From Sporichthya polymorpha DSM 43042 (GTDB lineage: Bacteria > Actinomycetota > Actinomycetes > Sporichthyales > Sporichthyaceae), in NCBI RefSeq assembly GCF_000384115.1, contig NZ_KB913029.1, forward strand, positions 3,881,057 through 3,945,056: a stretch of DNA of 64,000 nt, given 5' to 3'. Below the pieces are notes generated by a model. The model made no database searches. It saw only the letters and a list, made by a program, of their open reading frames with translations, and was not told the DNA's origin. Positions 26,288-35,928 of this stretch are shown here, in pieces (the first letter of the stretch is position 1; every line of letters starts with the position of its first letter). The translations under genes and the position numbers were made by a program.

Positions 26288-27853
26288 TCAGCGCGCGTGC
26301 TTGGACGCGGGCGCGGCGTCGCCGACCGGAGCGGTCACGGTCATGATTCGTTCCAGCTCGTCGCGGTCGGCCGCGCTCAGCCGGCCCCAGTGGGGTTCGT
26401 AGCAGGCCATCTCGCGCAGCGTGCCGGCCGACTGGCCACGGTCGAGCAGCTCGATCATGTCCGCGTCGATCAGGGCGGGGTGGTGGACCCCGCAGGCCTC
26501 GGCAAGCTTGAGCACGTCCCGGCGCAGCGTCTTCACGTAGTTGGCGAGGCGGACCGACTTGAGCGTCGGGTCGAGCCCGCGCGTCAGCCACCGGTTCTGG
26601 GTGGCGACCCCGGTCGGGCAGCGGTCGGTGTGGCACTTCTGCGCCTGGATGCACCCGACCGCGAGCATCGCCTCGCGTCCGACGTTGACGAGATCGGCGC
26701 CGAGCGCGAAGGCCGTCACCGCGGCGTCGGGCAGGCCGAGCTTGCCGGCGCCGACGAAGACGATCCGCTCGGTCAGGTCGCGACGGGCGAAGGCCGAGTA
26801 CGCGCGGGTGAACCCGAGGCGGAACGGCAGTGAGACGTGGTCGGAGAACGCGAGTGGTGCGGCGCCGGTGCCGCCCTCGCCGCCGTCGATCGTGATGAAG
26901 TCCACCCCGCGGGTGCCGGGGACCATGAGCTCGGCGAGTTCGTTCCAGAAGTGGTCCTGGCCGACCGCGGACTTGATGCCGACGGGCAGCCCGGTCTCGG
27001 TGGCGACCATCTCGACCCAGTCGAGGAGGGAGTCCGCGTCGGAGAACTCCGCGTGCCGCGACGGGCTCACGCAGTCCTGACCGACCGGGATCCCGCGGAC
27101 GCGGGCGATCTCCTCGCTCACCTTGGCGGCGGGGAGCAGGCCGCCGAGACCCGGCTTCGCGCCCTGGCTGAGCTTGATCTCGATCGCGCGCACCGGGGCC
27201 GAGGCGACGAGGTCCTTGAGCCGGGCCAGGTCGAACCGGCCGTGCTCGTCGCGGCACCCGAAGTAGCCGGTGCCGATCTGGAAGATCAGTTCGCCCCCGT
27301 GGCGGTGGTGGTCGGAAAGGCCGCCCTCGCCGGTGTTCTGCAGGCAGTCGGCCAACGCGGCTCCCCGGTTGAGCGCCTCGACCGCAGGGCCGGACAGGGA
27401 CCCGAAGCTCATCGCGGAGATGTTGAAGACCGAGTCGGGCCGGAAGGCGCCAGCCCGGTCCCGGGCAGCGCCGAGGACCTTGCCGCAGGGGACCCACGCC
27501 TCGTGGGCCGCGGTCGGCTCGGACGGCGGGGTGAGGCGGCCGAGCGTCGCGTGCTTGAGTACCGGGTAGCCCTCGGTGTACTCGATGTCGTTGTCGGTCC
27601 CGAAGCCGAAGTAGTTGTTCTCCAGCTTGGCCGAGGCGTAGACCCAGCGGCGCTGGTCCCGCGTGAACGGGCGCTCCTCGGAGTTGCCCGCGACGATGTA
27701 CTGCCGCAGCTCGGGTCCGAGCGCCTCCAGCAGGTAGCGGGCGTGGCCGAGCACCGGGTAGTTCCGCAGGAGGGCGTGCCGACGCTGCGTCAGGTCGCGC
27801 GCGGCCAGGGCGGCGACGGGCAGGGCGGCTCCGAGCAACTTCTTTGCAGGCAC
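26288..27853 (-). CDS. FMN-binding glutamate synthase family protein
   Basis: A 521-aa protein equal to the FMN/synthase domain of glutamate synthase large subunit without the glutaminase domain (YerD/GltB2-like). One membrane-type helix or targeting segment sits at the N-terminus (LLGAALPVAALAARD). Core motifs: FNISAMSFGSLSGPAVEALN, KPGLGGLLPAAKVSEEIA, ITIDGGEGGTGAAPLAFSDH (flavin site) and the iron-sulfur cysteines in QAQKCHTDRCPTGVATQ. The substrate of stand-alone members is not settled. GTG start. No gltD partner is nearby. Confidence 0.87.
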   Translation of the reverse strand: MPAKKLLGAALPVAALAARDLTQRRHALLRNYPVLGHARYLLEALGPELRQYIVAGNSEERPFTRDQRRWVYASAKLENNYFGFGTDNDIEYTEGYPVLKHATLGRLTPPSEPTAAHEAWVPCGKVLGAARDRAGAFRPDSVFNISAMSFGSLSGPAVEALNRGAALADCLQNTGEGGLSDHHRHGGELIFQIGTGYFGCRDEHGRFDLARLKDLVASAPVRAIEIKLSQGAKPGLGGLLPAAKVSEEIARVRGIPVGQDCVSPSRHAEFSDADSLLDWVEMVATETGLPVGIKSAVGQDHFWNELAELMVPGTRGVDFITIDGGEGGTGAAPLAFSDHVSLPFRLGFTRAYSAFARRDLTERIVFVGAGKLGLPDAAVTAFALGADLVNVGREAMLAVGCIQAQKCHTDRCPTGVATQNRWLTRGLDPTLKSVRLANYVKTLRRDVLKLAEACGVHHPALIDADMIELLDRGQSAGTLREMACYEPHWGRLSAADRDELERIMTVTAPVGDAAPASKHAR

Positions 27854-27881
27854 GTCGAAGACGTACCCACTCCGCGGCCGT

Positions 27882-28085
27882 CTACCGCTCGGCGGCGTCC
27901 TCCCGTCGCGGTGTGTGCGTGTCGAGCTCCCGACGCGCCATGGCCGCGAGCACGGGCAGGGACACGGCTCCGTTCGCGCTCAGCCGCAGGACGACCTCGT
28001 TCACGGTCTCGGCGGGCAGGCGATCGGCGTATTCGCGTTGCAGTTGGTCCCGGATCTCCAGGACGGACGTGGGCGACCGCGTCAT
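27882..28085 (-). CDS. Small three-helix protein (DUF3562-like)
   Basis: A 67-aa protein, MTRSPTSVLEIRDQLQREYA onward, predicted as three short helices and resembling the small three-helix bundle (DUF3562) proteins common in Actinobacteria. Its ATG overlaps the stop of the upstream STAS-domain gene (ATGA), so the two are coupled. No catalytic residue can be named; a dimerisation or partner-binding role is plausible but unproven. Confidence 0.6.
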   Translation of the reverse strand: MTRSPTSVLEIRDQLQREYADRLPAETVNEVVLRLSANGAVSLPVLAAMARRELDTHTPRREDAAER

Positions 28086-28462
28086 GCGGGCGCCGTCCCG
28101 CGGCTCGATCGCCGTCGGGCGGAGGGGTAGGTCAGACGTGGGGACACGGCGTCGACGTCGAACACGCGCCAGAGGCCGGTGCGGTGCAGCTGGTCGAGCG
28201 CGCGACGGCTGGGGAAGCGGATCGCGACGGCGCCGCCCCGCGCGCGGCAGGCGCGGTGCGCGGTCAGCAGGGCGCCGATGACGGGGGAGGGGAGCTCGTC
28301 CAGGCAGGAGGCGTCGACCACGATGGTGCGGACGCCGGCGAGGACCAGCTCGTGCAGCTCGAACCGCAGGTCGGGCATGCCGTCGGGCTCGACGTCGGGG
28401 TGCAGCAGAACGACGGCGACGTCGTCGTCACCGGTCCAGTCGGTCGCGGCGTCTGCGTGCAT
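28082..28462 (-). CDS. STAS domain protein (anti-anti-sigma-like)
   Basis: A 126-aa protein with a single STAS fold: VAVVLLHPDVEPDGMPDLRF, AGVRTIVVDASCLDELPSPV (the site where anti-anti-sigma factors carry the phosphorylatable Ser/Thr) and the helix AHRACRARGGAVAIRF. It may bind an RsbW-type anti-sigma kinase. The start ATG 28462 follows GAGGGG and is preferred over longer frames. Divergent from the two-component system and coupled to a small helical protein. The partner kinase is not in the window. Confidence 0.75.
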   Translation of the reverse strand: MHADAATDWTGDDDVAVVLLHPDVEPDGMPDLRFELHELVLAGVRTIVVDASCLDELPSPVIGALLTAHRACRARGGAVAIRFPSRRALDQLHRTGLWRVFDVDAVSPRLTYPSARRRSSRGTAPA

Positions 28463-28606
28463 CACGTCCCCTCGGCGGCTCACCTCTTCAGCGTGCCGGG
28501 GTCCTGTTGCGACCTTCCGACTGCGAACTTTGTGATCGTGTGACGATCGGGTTGTCGGGGCGTGCTGAAGGAGGCCGCTCTGGGTGCCTCTGCCACGATG
28601 GGCCCC

Positions 28607-29310
<704 letters not shown>

Positions 29311-29314
<4 letters not shown>

Positions 29315-30690
29315 GGAAGCTCCTGGTGCGGCGGCCCCGCGGACTCCGTGGCCGGATCGCCCTGACGTTCGGCGCCGGCGCGCTCCTCATCGCCGGGACG
29401 CTGGCGGGCTCCACGTTCTTCTTCTCGCGCGCCTACCTGTACGACCAGCGGGAGCGCACGGTCGTCCGGCAGGCCGCGCTCGACGCGGTGTTCGTCGCGG
29501 ACCAGCTCGACAGCGCGGACGCGAACATCCCCGCGATCCTGTCCGCCGCGGGCGCTCCGGAGTCGGGCACGGTCGTGGTGGAGCGCGACGGGGAGTGGTA
29601 CTCCTCCTCGCTCGGCGTGGGGCGCGAGGTCATTCCGCCCGCCCTGGCGGAGCGGGTGAACTCCGGCCGCGCGGCGCGGACCACCGTCACCCGGGACGGG
29701 GTCCCGACCGTCGTGGTCGGCATCCCGCTGACCCGGCCGGGGGCCACCTTCTACCGCGTCGTCCCGCTGCGGGAACTGCACGAGACGATCCGCACGCTGC
29801 AGGCCGTGCTGGCGACCGGTGCCGCCGTCGCCGGCGTCAGTGGGATCGCGCTCGGGATCTGGGCCAGCCGGCGCGTGGTGCAGCCGCTGAACCTGGTGGC
29901 GGCGACCGCGGCGGAGGTGGCGGGCGGCCTGCTGGACACTCGGTTGCCGCCGACCGACGACCCGGATCTCGCGACCATCGTCGGCTCGTTCAACGCGATG
30001 GTGGACACCCTGCGGCGCCGCATCGAGCGGGACAGCCGGTTCGCGGCGGACGTCGCGCACGAGCTGCGGTCGCCGCTCACGACGTTGGTCGCCGCCGTCG
30101 ATGTGATGCAGCGTCGGCGCGAAGAACTGCCCGACCGTTCGCGGGAGGCGCTGGACCTCGTGCACGCCGAGCTCGACCGCTTCCTGCAGCTGGTCGACAG
30201 TCTGCTCACGCTCGCGCGCGCCGAGGCCGGGCTCGAGCGCGACCGGTTGGAAGCGGTCTCGATGACGGAGCTGGCGGCGCAGGTGGCCGACCGCGCCGGG
30301 GCAGGCGCCCACATCGTGTCGGCCGTCGATCCTGGTCTGGTCCTCGGCGACAAGGCGTTGCTCGAGCGTGCGTTGTTCAACCTCGTCAACAACGCCGAGC
30401 GCCACGGCGGCGGGGTGAGCGCGGTGCGGGTCGAGCGGCGGGACGACCAGGTGGCCGTGCTGGTCGACGACGAGGGGCCGGGCGTCCCGGTCAGTGAGCG
30501 CGAGCGCATCTTCGAGCGGTTCGCGACCAACCGTGCGGCGCGCGGATCGTCGTCCGGTACCGGTCTCGGGCTGGCGCTGGTCGCGCAGACCGTCACCGCG
30601 CACGAGGGGATGGTCTGGTGCACCGCCAACCCGTCCGGCGGCGCGCGCTTCGTCGTGCGGATGCCTGCGCTTCCAGAGGACGAGCTGTGA
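29311..30690 (+). CDS. Sensor histidine kinase
   Basis: A 459-aa membrane histidine kinase. Two membrane helices (about 12-35 and 165-190) flank an extracytoplasmic sensor of about 130 aa. Then HAMP, HisKA with the H-box FAADVAHELRSPLTTLVAAV, N-box LFNLVNNAERHGGG, G1 VDDEGPGVP and G2 GTGLGLALVAQ. It should phosphorylate the response regulator encoded just upstream (ATGA overlap). The downstream lipoprotein overlaps by GTGA and may act as an external modulator of the sensor. The stimulus is unknown. Confidence 0.9.
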
Positions 30691-31259
30691 GGGGGTGGGC
30701 GGCCGCGGTTGCGTCGGTCCTGATGCTGACGGGGTGTGGTCTGGGGCCGTCGGGCGGCGTCAAGGACATCGACCCGCTCAGCCTGCCGCCGCGTCTGCTG
30801 GCGGACGCCCCGCCAACCGCCGTGCCCTCGAGGGACCCGGACAGCTCGGGTGCCGCCGTGTACTTCCTGCGGGACACCACGCTGCGGCCGGCGGTGCGGA
30901 CCCTGACGGCGCGGACAGGGGTGCCGGCGCTCCAGGAGCTGCTCAACAGTCTCGCGGCCGGTCCCGATGGGACCGACCGACAGCGCGGGGTGAGCACCGC
31001 GCTGCCTCCGACCACCCGGCTGACGGTGACCGGGCTGGAGGGGGACCTCGCGACGGTGGACCTGAGCTTCGGTCAGGTGCCGCCCGACCAGACCACGGCG
31101 ATCGCCCAGATCGTGCTGACGGCGACCTCGCTGCCCGAGGTGAACCGCCTCCTGCTGACGATCGAGGGCGCGCCGCTGCAGGCACCGCTGGCCAACGGGG
31201 CGCAGACCGACCGTCCGCTGACCCGCTCCGACTACGTGCGGATTGTGCGTCCGAGCTGA
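30687..31259 (+). CDS. GerMN-domain lipoprotein
   Basis: A 190-aa lipoprotein: lipobox LTGC near residue 16, Pro-rich linker, then a GerMN (sporulation/spore-germination) domain reading AAVYFLRDTTLRPAVRTL and a C-terminal NRLLLTIEGAPL. Coupled to the kinase by a GTGA overlap. Lipoproteins of this type (LpqB, CseA) modulate a neighbouring two-component kinase, so an accessory sensor role is the best inference. No evidence for a direct role in sporulation. Confidence 0.82.
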   Translation: MRGWAAAVASVLMLTGCGLGPSGGVKDIDPLSLPPRLLADAPPTAVPSRDPDSSGAAVYFLRDTTLRPAVRTLTARTGVPALQELLNSLAAGPDGTDRQRGVSTALPPTTRLTVTGLEGDLATVDLSFGQVPPDQTTAIAQIVLTATSLPEVNRLLLTIEGAPLQAPLANGAQTDRPLTRSDYVRIVRPS

Positions 31260-31357
31260 CGAACATTGCGGTTGTGTGCGCGTCGGACTGCGGCTTGGTT
31301 GCGCTCCCGCGCCGGGTCTTCTGAGGAGTCGCCGACCAGGCTTACGTTGGGTCCGCG

Positions 31358-32254
31358 ATGTTCCACCGGTTGCGCTTGACGTGTGCGACGGCCACCTGCG
31401 CCGTGCTGGTCGCGGCGGTCCCGGCCGGCGCCGCTCCGGCGCGGGAAACCGCGCGCATTCCGATGATCAGCGTGACGATCGCGGAGGACCGCACCGAGAT
31501 CTCCGGCGGTCTCACCCAAGTCGCCGGGCCGCTCCGGTTGCGCGTGCTGGCCGAGGACGAGGACCACCTGCTCTCGCTGTTCCGGCTCAAGCCCGGTTAC
31601 ACCGTCAAGCAGTTGCGCCGCGACACCCGCGCGCTGACGCGGCTGTACTACGACGGCGGCCAGGACAACGCGGCGGCCGTCAAGCGAATGCAGCGCAACG
31701 TCATCACCTACGGCGGCGCGAACCCGAGTCTCGGGGCCATCGCGACGGCGACGGTGAATTTGACGCCGGGGCAGTACTACCTCTCGGACAACGTCGGTCC
31801 GCCCGGGGGTCGGCTCTACAAGCTCAAGATCGTGCCGGGCCGGAACACCGCGGCGATGCCGACGGGTACGCCGGTGATCACGATGAACGACAAGAACCGG
31901 TACCAGGGTGCGAGCAAGCTCAAGGCGACCGGCACCGTGCTGATCCGCAACCGGGTCTCGAAGGGCCACCGGTGGCTGCAGGTGGCCTTTCTGCAGGTGA
32001 AGCAGGGCACCACTCCGGAGCAGGTCTCCTCCCTCTTCCGCGGCACCGGTGACGGCGCGTTCGTGCTCTCCGGCTACGTCGGCGGCGACACCCTGTCGCC
32101 GGGCCGGGAGCAGTTCCTGACCTACTCCGTCGAGCCGGGCACCTACGCGCTGATCTGCTTCTTCCCGAACCCCGACAACCCCGGGTCGACCTACGTCGCG
32201 GACGGCATGGTCCGCATCGTCACCCTCGACAACAACAGCACCGCGCTGGACTGA
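31358..32254 (+). CDS. Secreted protein of unknown function
   Basis: A 298-aa exported protein. Signal peptide of about 26 residues (AVLVAAVPAGAAPA), then two similar beta-rich halves with repeated features: a segment on disturbed flow of charge (VKQLRRDTRALTRLYY; PEQVSSLFRGTGDGAFV) followed by NLTPGQYYLSDN or SVEPGTYALICFFPN. The pattern resembles duplicated cupredoxin-like domains without obvious copper ligands. A TACGTT box lies 9 nt before the ATG. Stand-alone gene next to tRNA-Ile2. The function cannot be assigned. Confidence 0.72.
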   Translation: MFHRLRLTCATATCAVLVAAVPAGAAPARETARIPMISVTIAEDRTEISGGLTQVAGPLRLRVLAEDEDHLLSLFRLKPGYTVKQLRRDTRALTRLYYDGGQDNAAAVKRMQRNVITYGGANPSLGAIATATVNLTPGQYYLSDNVGPPGGRLYKLKIVPGRNTAAMPTGTPVITMNDKNRYQGASKLKATGTVLIRNRVSKGHRWLQVAFLQVKQGTTPEQVSSLFRGTGDGAFVLSGYVGGDTLSPGREQFLTYSVEPGTYALICFFPNPDNPGSTYVADGMVRIVTLDNNSTALD

Positions 32255-32328
32255 TCGCCGCCTGAGCACCCGCCTTCGCACAGCAACCGGCCGGCCGAGC
32301 ACTACCCTCGGACCGGCGCAAAGCACAC

Positions 32329-32402
32329 GGGGCGGTAGCTCAGCTGGTTAGAGCAGGGGACTCATAATCCCTGGGCCGTCGGTTCGAGTCCGACCCGCCC
32401 TA
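32329..32402 (+). tRNA. tRNA-Ile2(CAT), left edge of accessory region
   Basis: Cloverleaf: acceptor GGGGCGG (32329-32335) with CCGCCCT (32395-32401), D arm GCTC/GAGC, anticodon stem GGGGA/TCCCT with loop CTCATAA and anticodon CAT at 32363-32365, T arm GTCGG/CCGAC. Discriminator A, CCA not encoded. The anticodon stem and AGCAGGGGACTCATAATCCC pattern resembles tRNA-Ile2, in which tilS modifies C34, more than elongator Met; the isotype is not certain. Its 3' end is repeated in inverted form near 38.4 kb. Confidence 0.9.
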
Positions 32403-32456
32403 CCGATTCGGCAGGAAAACCTTTACACCTGGCCCGGTGGTGTGGAGACTTTCCCC

Positions 32457-33041
32457 ATGGCTCCGGTCCTGCCTCGGGCGCTCGGTGAGACCTTCCGCTT
32501 CACCGAGGCGCTCGCGGCTGGGTTGAGCGAGCCGGCGCTGCGCGAGCTCGTCGAGCTCGGGCGGCTGGAGCAGGTCGCCCGCGGCCTGTTCCGGCGAGCG
32601 AACGCACAGCTGGCCGATCTCGACCAGATCGAGATCGCGAGCAAAGCGCCGATGGCCACCTTGTGTTTGACGAGCGCCCTGGTTCATCACGAGTTGAGCG
32701 ATGACATCCCGGCGGTGATCGACATTGCTTTGCCGCGCGGGGCTTGGCATCCCAAGGTCAGTGCCCCGGTGCGCTGGCACTCCTTCGCGGTCGCGACGTT
32801 CGAGCTCGAACGCGGGCAGATCGAGCTCGACTCGTCGACCTCGATCGGGGTGTACGGGCCGCGCCGAAGCATCGTGGATGCGTTCCGTTTGGACTACCAG
32901 ATCGGGCCCGAGGCAGCTGTCGAGGCGCTTCGACGTTGGCTCCGCGGGGGAGGGAACAGTCCGGCGTCATTGATGGAGATGGCGCGCAACTTCCCGCGGA
33001 CCGAGGCGAAGATCCGCGGGGTCCTGCAGGTCTTGTTGTGA
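32457..33041 (+). CDS. AbiEi-type antitoxin
   Basis: A 194-aa protein of the AbiEi family, the antitoxin and autorepressor of type IV AbiE toxin-antitoxin/abortive infection systems. The N-terminal winged helix has ALRELVELGRLEQVARGLFR, and the middle AbiEi_C-like domain has DIALPRGAWHPKVSAPVRW and YGPRRSIVDAFRLDYQIGPE. I chose ATG 32457 (GGAG 10 nt upstream); GTG 32442 is an alternative. It starts 55 bp after tRNA-Ile2 and overlaps the toxin start (GTGA). Confidence 0.83.
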   Translation: MAPVLPRALGETFRFTEALAAGLSEPALRELVELGRLEQVARGLFRRANAQLADLDQIEIASKAPMATLCLTSALVHHELSDDIPAVIDIALPRGAWHPKVSAPVRWHSFAVATFELERGQIELDSSTSIGVYGPRRSIVDAFRLDYQIGPEAAVEALRRWLRGGGNSPASLMEMARNFPRTEAKIRGVLQVLL

Positions 33042-33931
33042 CGAAGGTGAGCCGCGACTCGGTCGCGGGCCGCGCGTACCTCGACCTTCAGAACCTGGGT
33101 CGACGTACCGGACGCCCGGGCGCGGAACTCATGCAGTTCTACGCCCTCGAGGGTTTCCTCGCCCGCCTCGTGTCTAGCCCCCATGCGAAACGTTTGGTCC
33201 TCAAGGGTGGTGTTCTGCTGGCTGCGTTCGGAGCGCGCCGGCCGACCCGCGACGTCGACCTAGCTGCGCAGGACATGGACGGTGACGCCGAACATCTGCT
33301 GCGTGCAGCGCGGCAGATTGCGCGCGTCGAACTGGACGATGGACTCTTACTGGACCCAGACAGGGCACGAGCCGAGTTGATCCGTGAGAGCGATGCATAT
33401 CCCGGCGTCCGGATCACGATGCCGTGCAAGCTCGCGACGGCCTCCGTGTCCTTCCACGTGGATTTCAATGTTGGCGACCCGATCCTGCCGCCTCCGGCGA
33501 TCATCGCGCTGCCGCGCGTCCTCGGAGGCAGTATCGACCTGTTGGGATACTCGCAGTCGATGGTCCTTGCGGAGAAGATCGTGACGGCGCTGGAGCGCGG
33601 CCTCGCGACGACCCGATGGCGAGATTTCGCAGACATCTTGTTTCTGTCCGACGCCGCCTCGCTAGATGCCGCTGAGATGTACGAGAGTTTGGCTGAGGTA
33701 GCGTCACATCGCGGAGCGCGTCTGACAACGTTGGCGGATGCCGTCGCAGGTCTCGAAGAGGTCGGGCAGGGCCGGTGGGAATCCTGGCGAAGCAAAGTGG
33801 GCTTCGAAGATCGCTTGCCGCGGGATCTCGGGCAGGTCTTGCAGGCTGTCGCAGCCTTCGCCGATCCGGTGATCCTGCGGCGTGCGGGCAGCGGCACGTG
33901 GGATCCGCACAGGCGGTCATGGAATGGCTAG
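33038..33931 (+). CDS. AbiEii-type nucleotidyltransferase toxin
   Basis: A 297-aa nucleotidyltransferase of the AbiEii/AbiGII family. Known family members act as toxins that transfer nucleotides (to tRNA in the related MenT enzymes). The catalytic pattern is visible: LVLKGGVLLAAF followed by TRDVDLAAQ (GG...DxD), then IDLLGYSQSMVLAEKIVTAL and TTRWRDFADILFL with the conserved Lys and Asp. GTG overlaps the antitoxin stop codon. Many members protect against phage by abortive infection. Base composition is slightly less GC-rich than its neighbours. Confidence 0.83.
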   Translation: MTKVSRDSVAGRAYLDLQNLGRRTGRPGAELMQFYALEGFLARLVSSPHAKRLVLKGGVLLAAFGARRPTRDVDLAAQDMDGDAEHLLRAARQIARVELDDGLLLDPDRARAELIRESDAYPGVRITMPCKLATASVSFHVDFNVGDPILPPPAIIALPRVLGGSIDLLGYSQSMVLAEKIVTALERGLATTRWRDFADILFLSDAASLDAAEMYESLAEVASHRGARLTTLADAVAGLEEVGQGRWESWRSKVGFEDRLPRDLGQVLQAVAAFADPVILRRAGSGTWDPHRRSWNG

Positions 33932-34065
33932 TCCGCAGGAGCGGGAGCTGTCATGACAAGTCCTGCAAAAGACTCTCCCGAGCTCCAAATGATTCGAGGG
34001 GTGTTGCCCTGGGGTACTCCTAATCGATCTCGTCTGTCGGCCGTACAAACGAGGATCGGCAGCCC

Positions 34066-34932
34066 GTGATCACCTGTCCTGTGTGCGAGTACGACGGGCT
34101 GACGGCGAAGCCGTACGAGCTGTGGCCGCCGCCGGCTCATCTCGCGCTGTCGCCTCCGTACGAGCGTGTGCTCGGCCGGCCGTCGTACGAAGCCTGCCCG
34201 CGGTGCGGGTTCGAGTTCGGCAGGAACAACAACCCCGGCACCGGGGTTGCCTGCTCGTTCGAAAATTACCGCGAGGAGTGGGATGCCTCCGGCCGGCCCT
34301 GGTTCGACGCGACGTTGGCACCGCCGAGCCCAGCCCGGCCGCGTCCCGGTCACGGGACAGTGTTCGTCCTCCGGCTCAGCGAGGGCGAATGGCAGGGCAG
34401 TTGGCAGGATCCCGAGGCGAGCGACTGCGACGACGTTGAGGGGACGAAGGTCGAGGTCTTGGCCTGGGCTCGGAGCTGCCCGGCCGCGCGTTGGGTCGTG
34501 TACTCGCATCTGAGGGAGGAGTACCTGGATCTGCCGGCGGACGACGACTTCGACGTCGGGTTGCCGCCCCGTCGGGGGCGCTCTTTCGTCTCGCGCCCGG
34601 TGGAGACTTCAACTGGGGGCGAAGGGTGGTTCGGTCGAACCGCCACCGAAGGGTTGGAGGCCGCTGGGTTCGCTTGGGTGCATGTCGCACGGGTGGGTTC
34701 GGAAGCAGAAGCGCGCGCCGAGGTCGACGCGTGGCGGGGGACCTCTCGAGGTGCCGGTCTGACTGGTGCCGACGTGCGCATCGACGGCGGGTATCGGACG
34801 ACGTCCCGTACTTCGATTTGTGGCTTAACCTACCGTCCTGACCCCGCGTCAGGAACGGCGAGCAGGCGGTGCACTGACGCCCTAAGTTCAGCCAAGAGCG
34901 GTGCTCCAGTGAAAACGAGGAACCATGCGTGA
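34066..34932 (+). CDS. Zinc-ribbon (CPCC-type) protein of unknown function
   Basis: A 288-aa protein. Residues 1-90 form a cysteine-rich zinc-ribbon-like unit, CPVCEYDGL ... YEACPRCGFEFG ... YREEWDASGRPWFDA, seen in many small uncharacterised proteins. A second unrecognised globular domain spans about 100-250 (GTVFVLRLSEGEWQGSW; WARSCPAARWVVYSHL). The last ~35 residues look like read-through, so the natural end may have been lost. GTG start. It lies in the accessory region after the AbiE pair. An immunity or toxin-related role is possible but not shown. Confidence 0.62.
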   Translation: MITCPVCEYDGLTAKPYELWPPPAHLALSPPYERVLGRPSYEACPRCGFEFGRNNNPGTGVACSFENYREEWDASGRPWFDATLAPPSPARPRPGHGTVFVLRLSEGEWQGSWQDPEASDCDDVEGTKVEVLAWARSCPAARWVVYSHLREEYLDLPADDDFDVGLPPRRGRSFVSRPVETSTGGEGWFGRTATEGLEAAGFAWVHVARVGSEAEARAEVDAWRGTSRGAGLTGADVRIDGGYRTTSRTSICGLTYRPDPASGTASRRCTDALSSAKSGAPVKTRNHA

Positions 34933-35001
34933 CAGGTACGAGGCCGCGGGTGGCGGCGTGGAGGCCGTGACGCGTGCGCGTTCAGGCCCCGCCGGGGACC
35001 G

Positions 35002-35007
35002 TAGGGT
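35002..35007 (+). promoter_or_regulatory. -10 box of leaderless gene at 35014
   Basis: TAGGGT followed by 6 nt and GTG 35014; no ribosome-binding sequence between. Confidence 0.45.
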
Positions 35008-35013
35008 TTGACC

Positions 35014-35928
35014 GTGGCTGGTGAGGTGCCGAGCTGGGAGCAGCTGAGGGCTCGTCTGAACGCGCCCGGCTACGAGACCGCTGCCGGGGTGATGCGTTGG
35101 GTCGCCGATGAGGATGACGAGTTCTACGGCCACCAGCCCCGTCGAGGGACGTGCCGGTTCTCGCATGCCCGGGGTGAGCGCTGGCGGGTGGAGGACGATC
35201 AGCGCCTGCTGCACATCCAGAACGGCTCGATCGCTTACGTCCGGGACAGCGATGGGGTCCTCGTCCGGTCGGTGGACCCCTCCCCAGACGTCCCGGACGG
35301 TCATCCCTGGTCGCTGTTCGGGAACCCGTTGATGCGCGGTGACCTGTTCACCACGGAGACCGACTTCTTCTATCCGACCGGCCCGGCGAAGCCGGTCGAG
35401 GTCGCTGGTCGACGGGCTTGGGAGATCGAACTGGCACCTCCGGCGCACAAGGCACACCCGCTGGTGATCGTGATCGACGATCTGACGGGGACGTGCTTGC
35501 GGCAGTCGGGCGGGGGCGGCGTGTGGCTCGCCGAGCTGACCGAATTCACCCCGCACGTGGAGTTGGACCCGCTCTCTTTCGAGTGGGCCGGGCCGTACAG
35601 AGAACGCCGGGAGGCGTGGGAATCGGTCGTCGATCCCGAGGGCGAGATCGCGTCCGACTACCTGGAGCGCGTACACCAGCGCCTGGCCGTGATCGAGGTT
35701 CTGTTGCATGCCTCGGAGCGCTGCCGAGAGTTGGTTGCGGAGCTCGCTACGGCTCGCGATACCGAGGCGGCGCTGGAGGCCATCGCGACCCTGCTGGAGG
35801 TCTCAACGGAATTCGCACTGCCCGTGCTCGACATGCAGTGGCGCCGCCTGCCCCGCTCCGAGTACGACAAGCTCCGTGAGGAGCACGCTGAGCTCCGGGC
35901 CTTGTTGGCCCGCCACGGCTGGGTCTGA
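35014..35928 (+). CDS. Unknown two-part protein with GyrA-like C-terminal segment
   Basis: A 304-aa protein. Residues ~1-195 form a beta-rich domain with Trp- and Gly-containing strands (FSHARGERWRVEDDQRLLHI; GRRAWEIELAPPAHKAHPLV), loosely like LolA/LppX-type folds but without a signal peptide. Residues ~210-300 are helical and resemble the GyrA coiled-coil and tower-end segment: YLERVHQRLAVIEVLLHASE, then VLDMQWRRLPRSEYDKL (compare GyrA ILDM.LRRLT..E..KL). There is no catalytic Tyr or DNA-gate domain, so it is not a topoisomerase. GTG start, probably leaderless. Possible DNA- or gyrase-associated accessory protein. Confidence 0.62.
   Translation: MAGEVPSWEQLRARLNAPGYETAAGVMRWVADEDDEFYGHQPRRGTCRFSHARGERWRVEDDQRLLHIQNGSIAYVRDSDGVLVRSVDPSPDVPDGHPWSLFGNPLMRGDLFTTETDFFYPTGPAKPVEVAGRRAWEIELAPPAHKAHPLVIVIDDLTGTCLRQSGGGGVWLAELTEFTPHVELDPLSFEWAGPYRERREAWESVVDPEGEIASDYLERVHQRLAVIEVLLHASERCRELVAELATARDTEAALEAIATLLEVSTEFALPVLDMQWRRLPRSEYDKLREEHAELRALLARHGWV

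Noticed and set aside
32329-32402. tRNA-Met as identity of the CAT-anticodon tRNA
   Set aside because: The anticodon-stem and variable-loop pattern fits Ile2 better than elongator Met; a tRNAscan/TFAM score would decide. It is not initiator tRNA (no GGG/CCC anticodon-stem hallmark with a C1-A72 mismatch).
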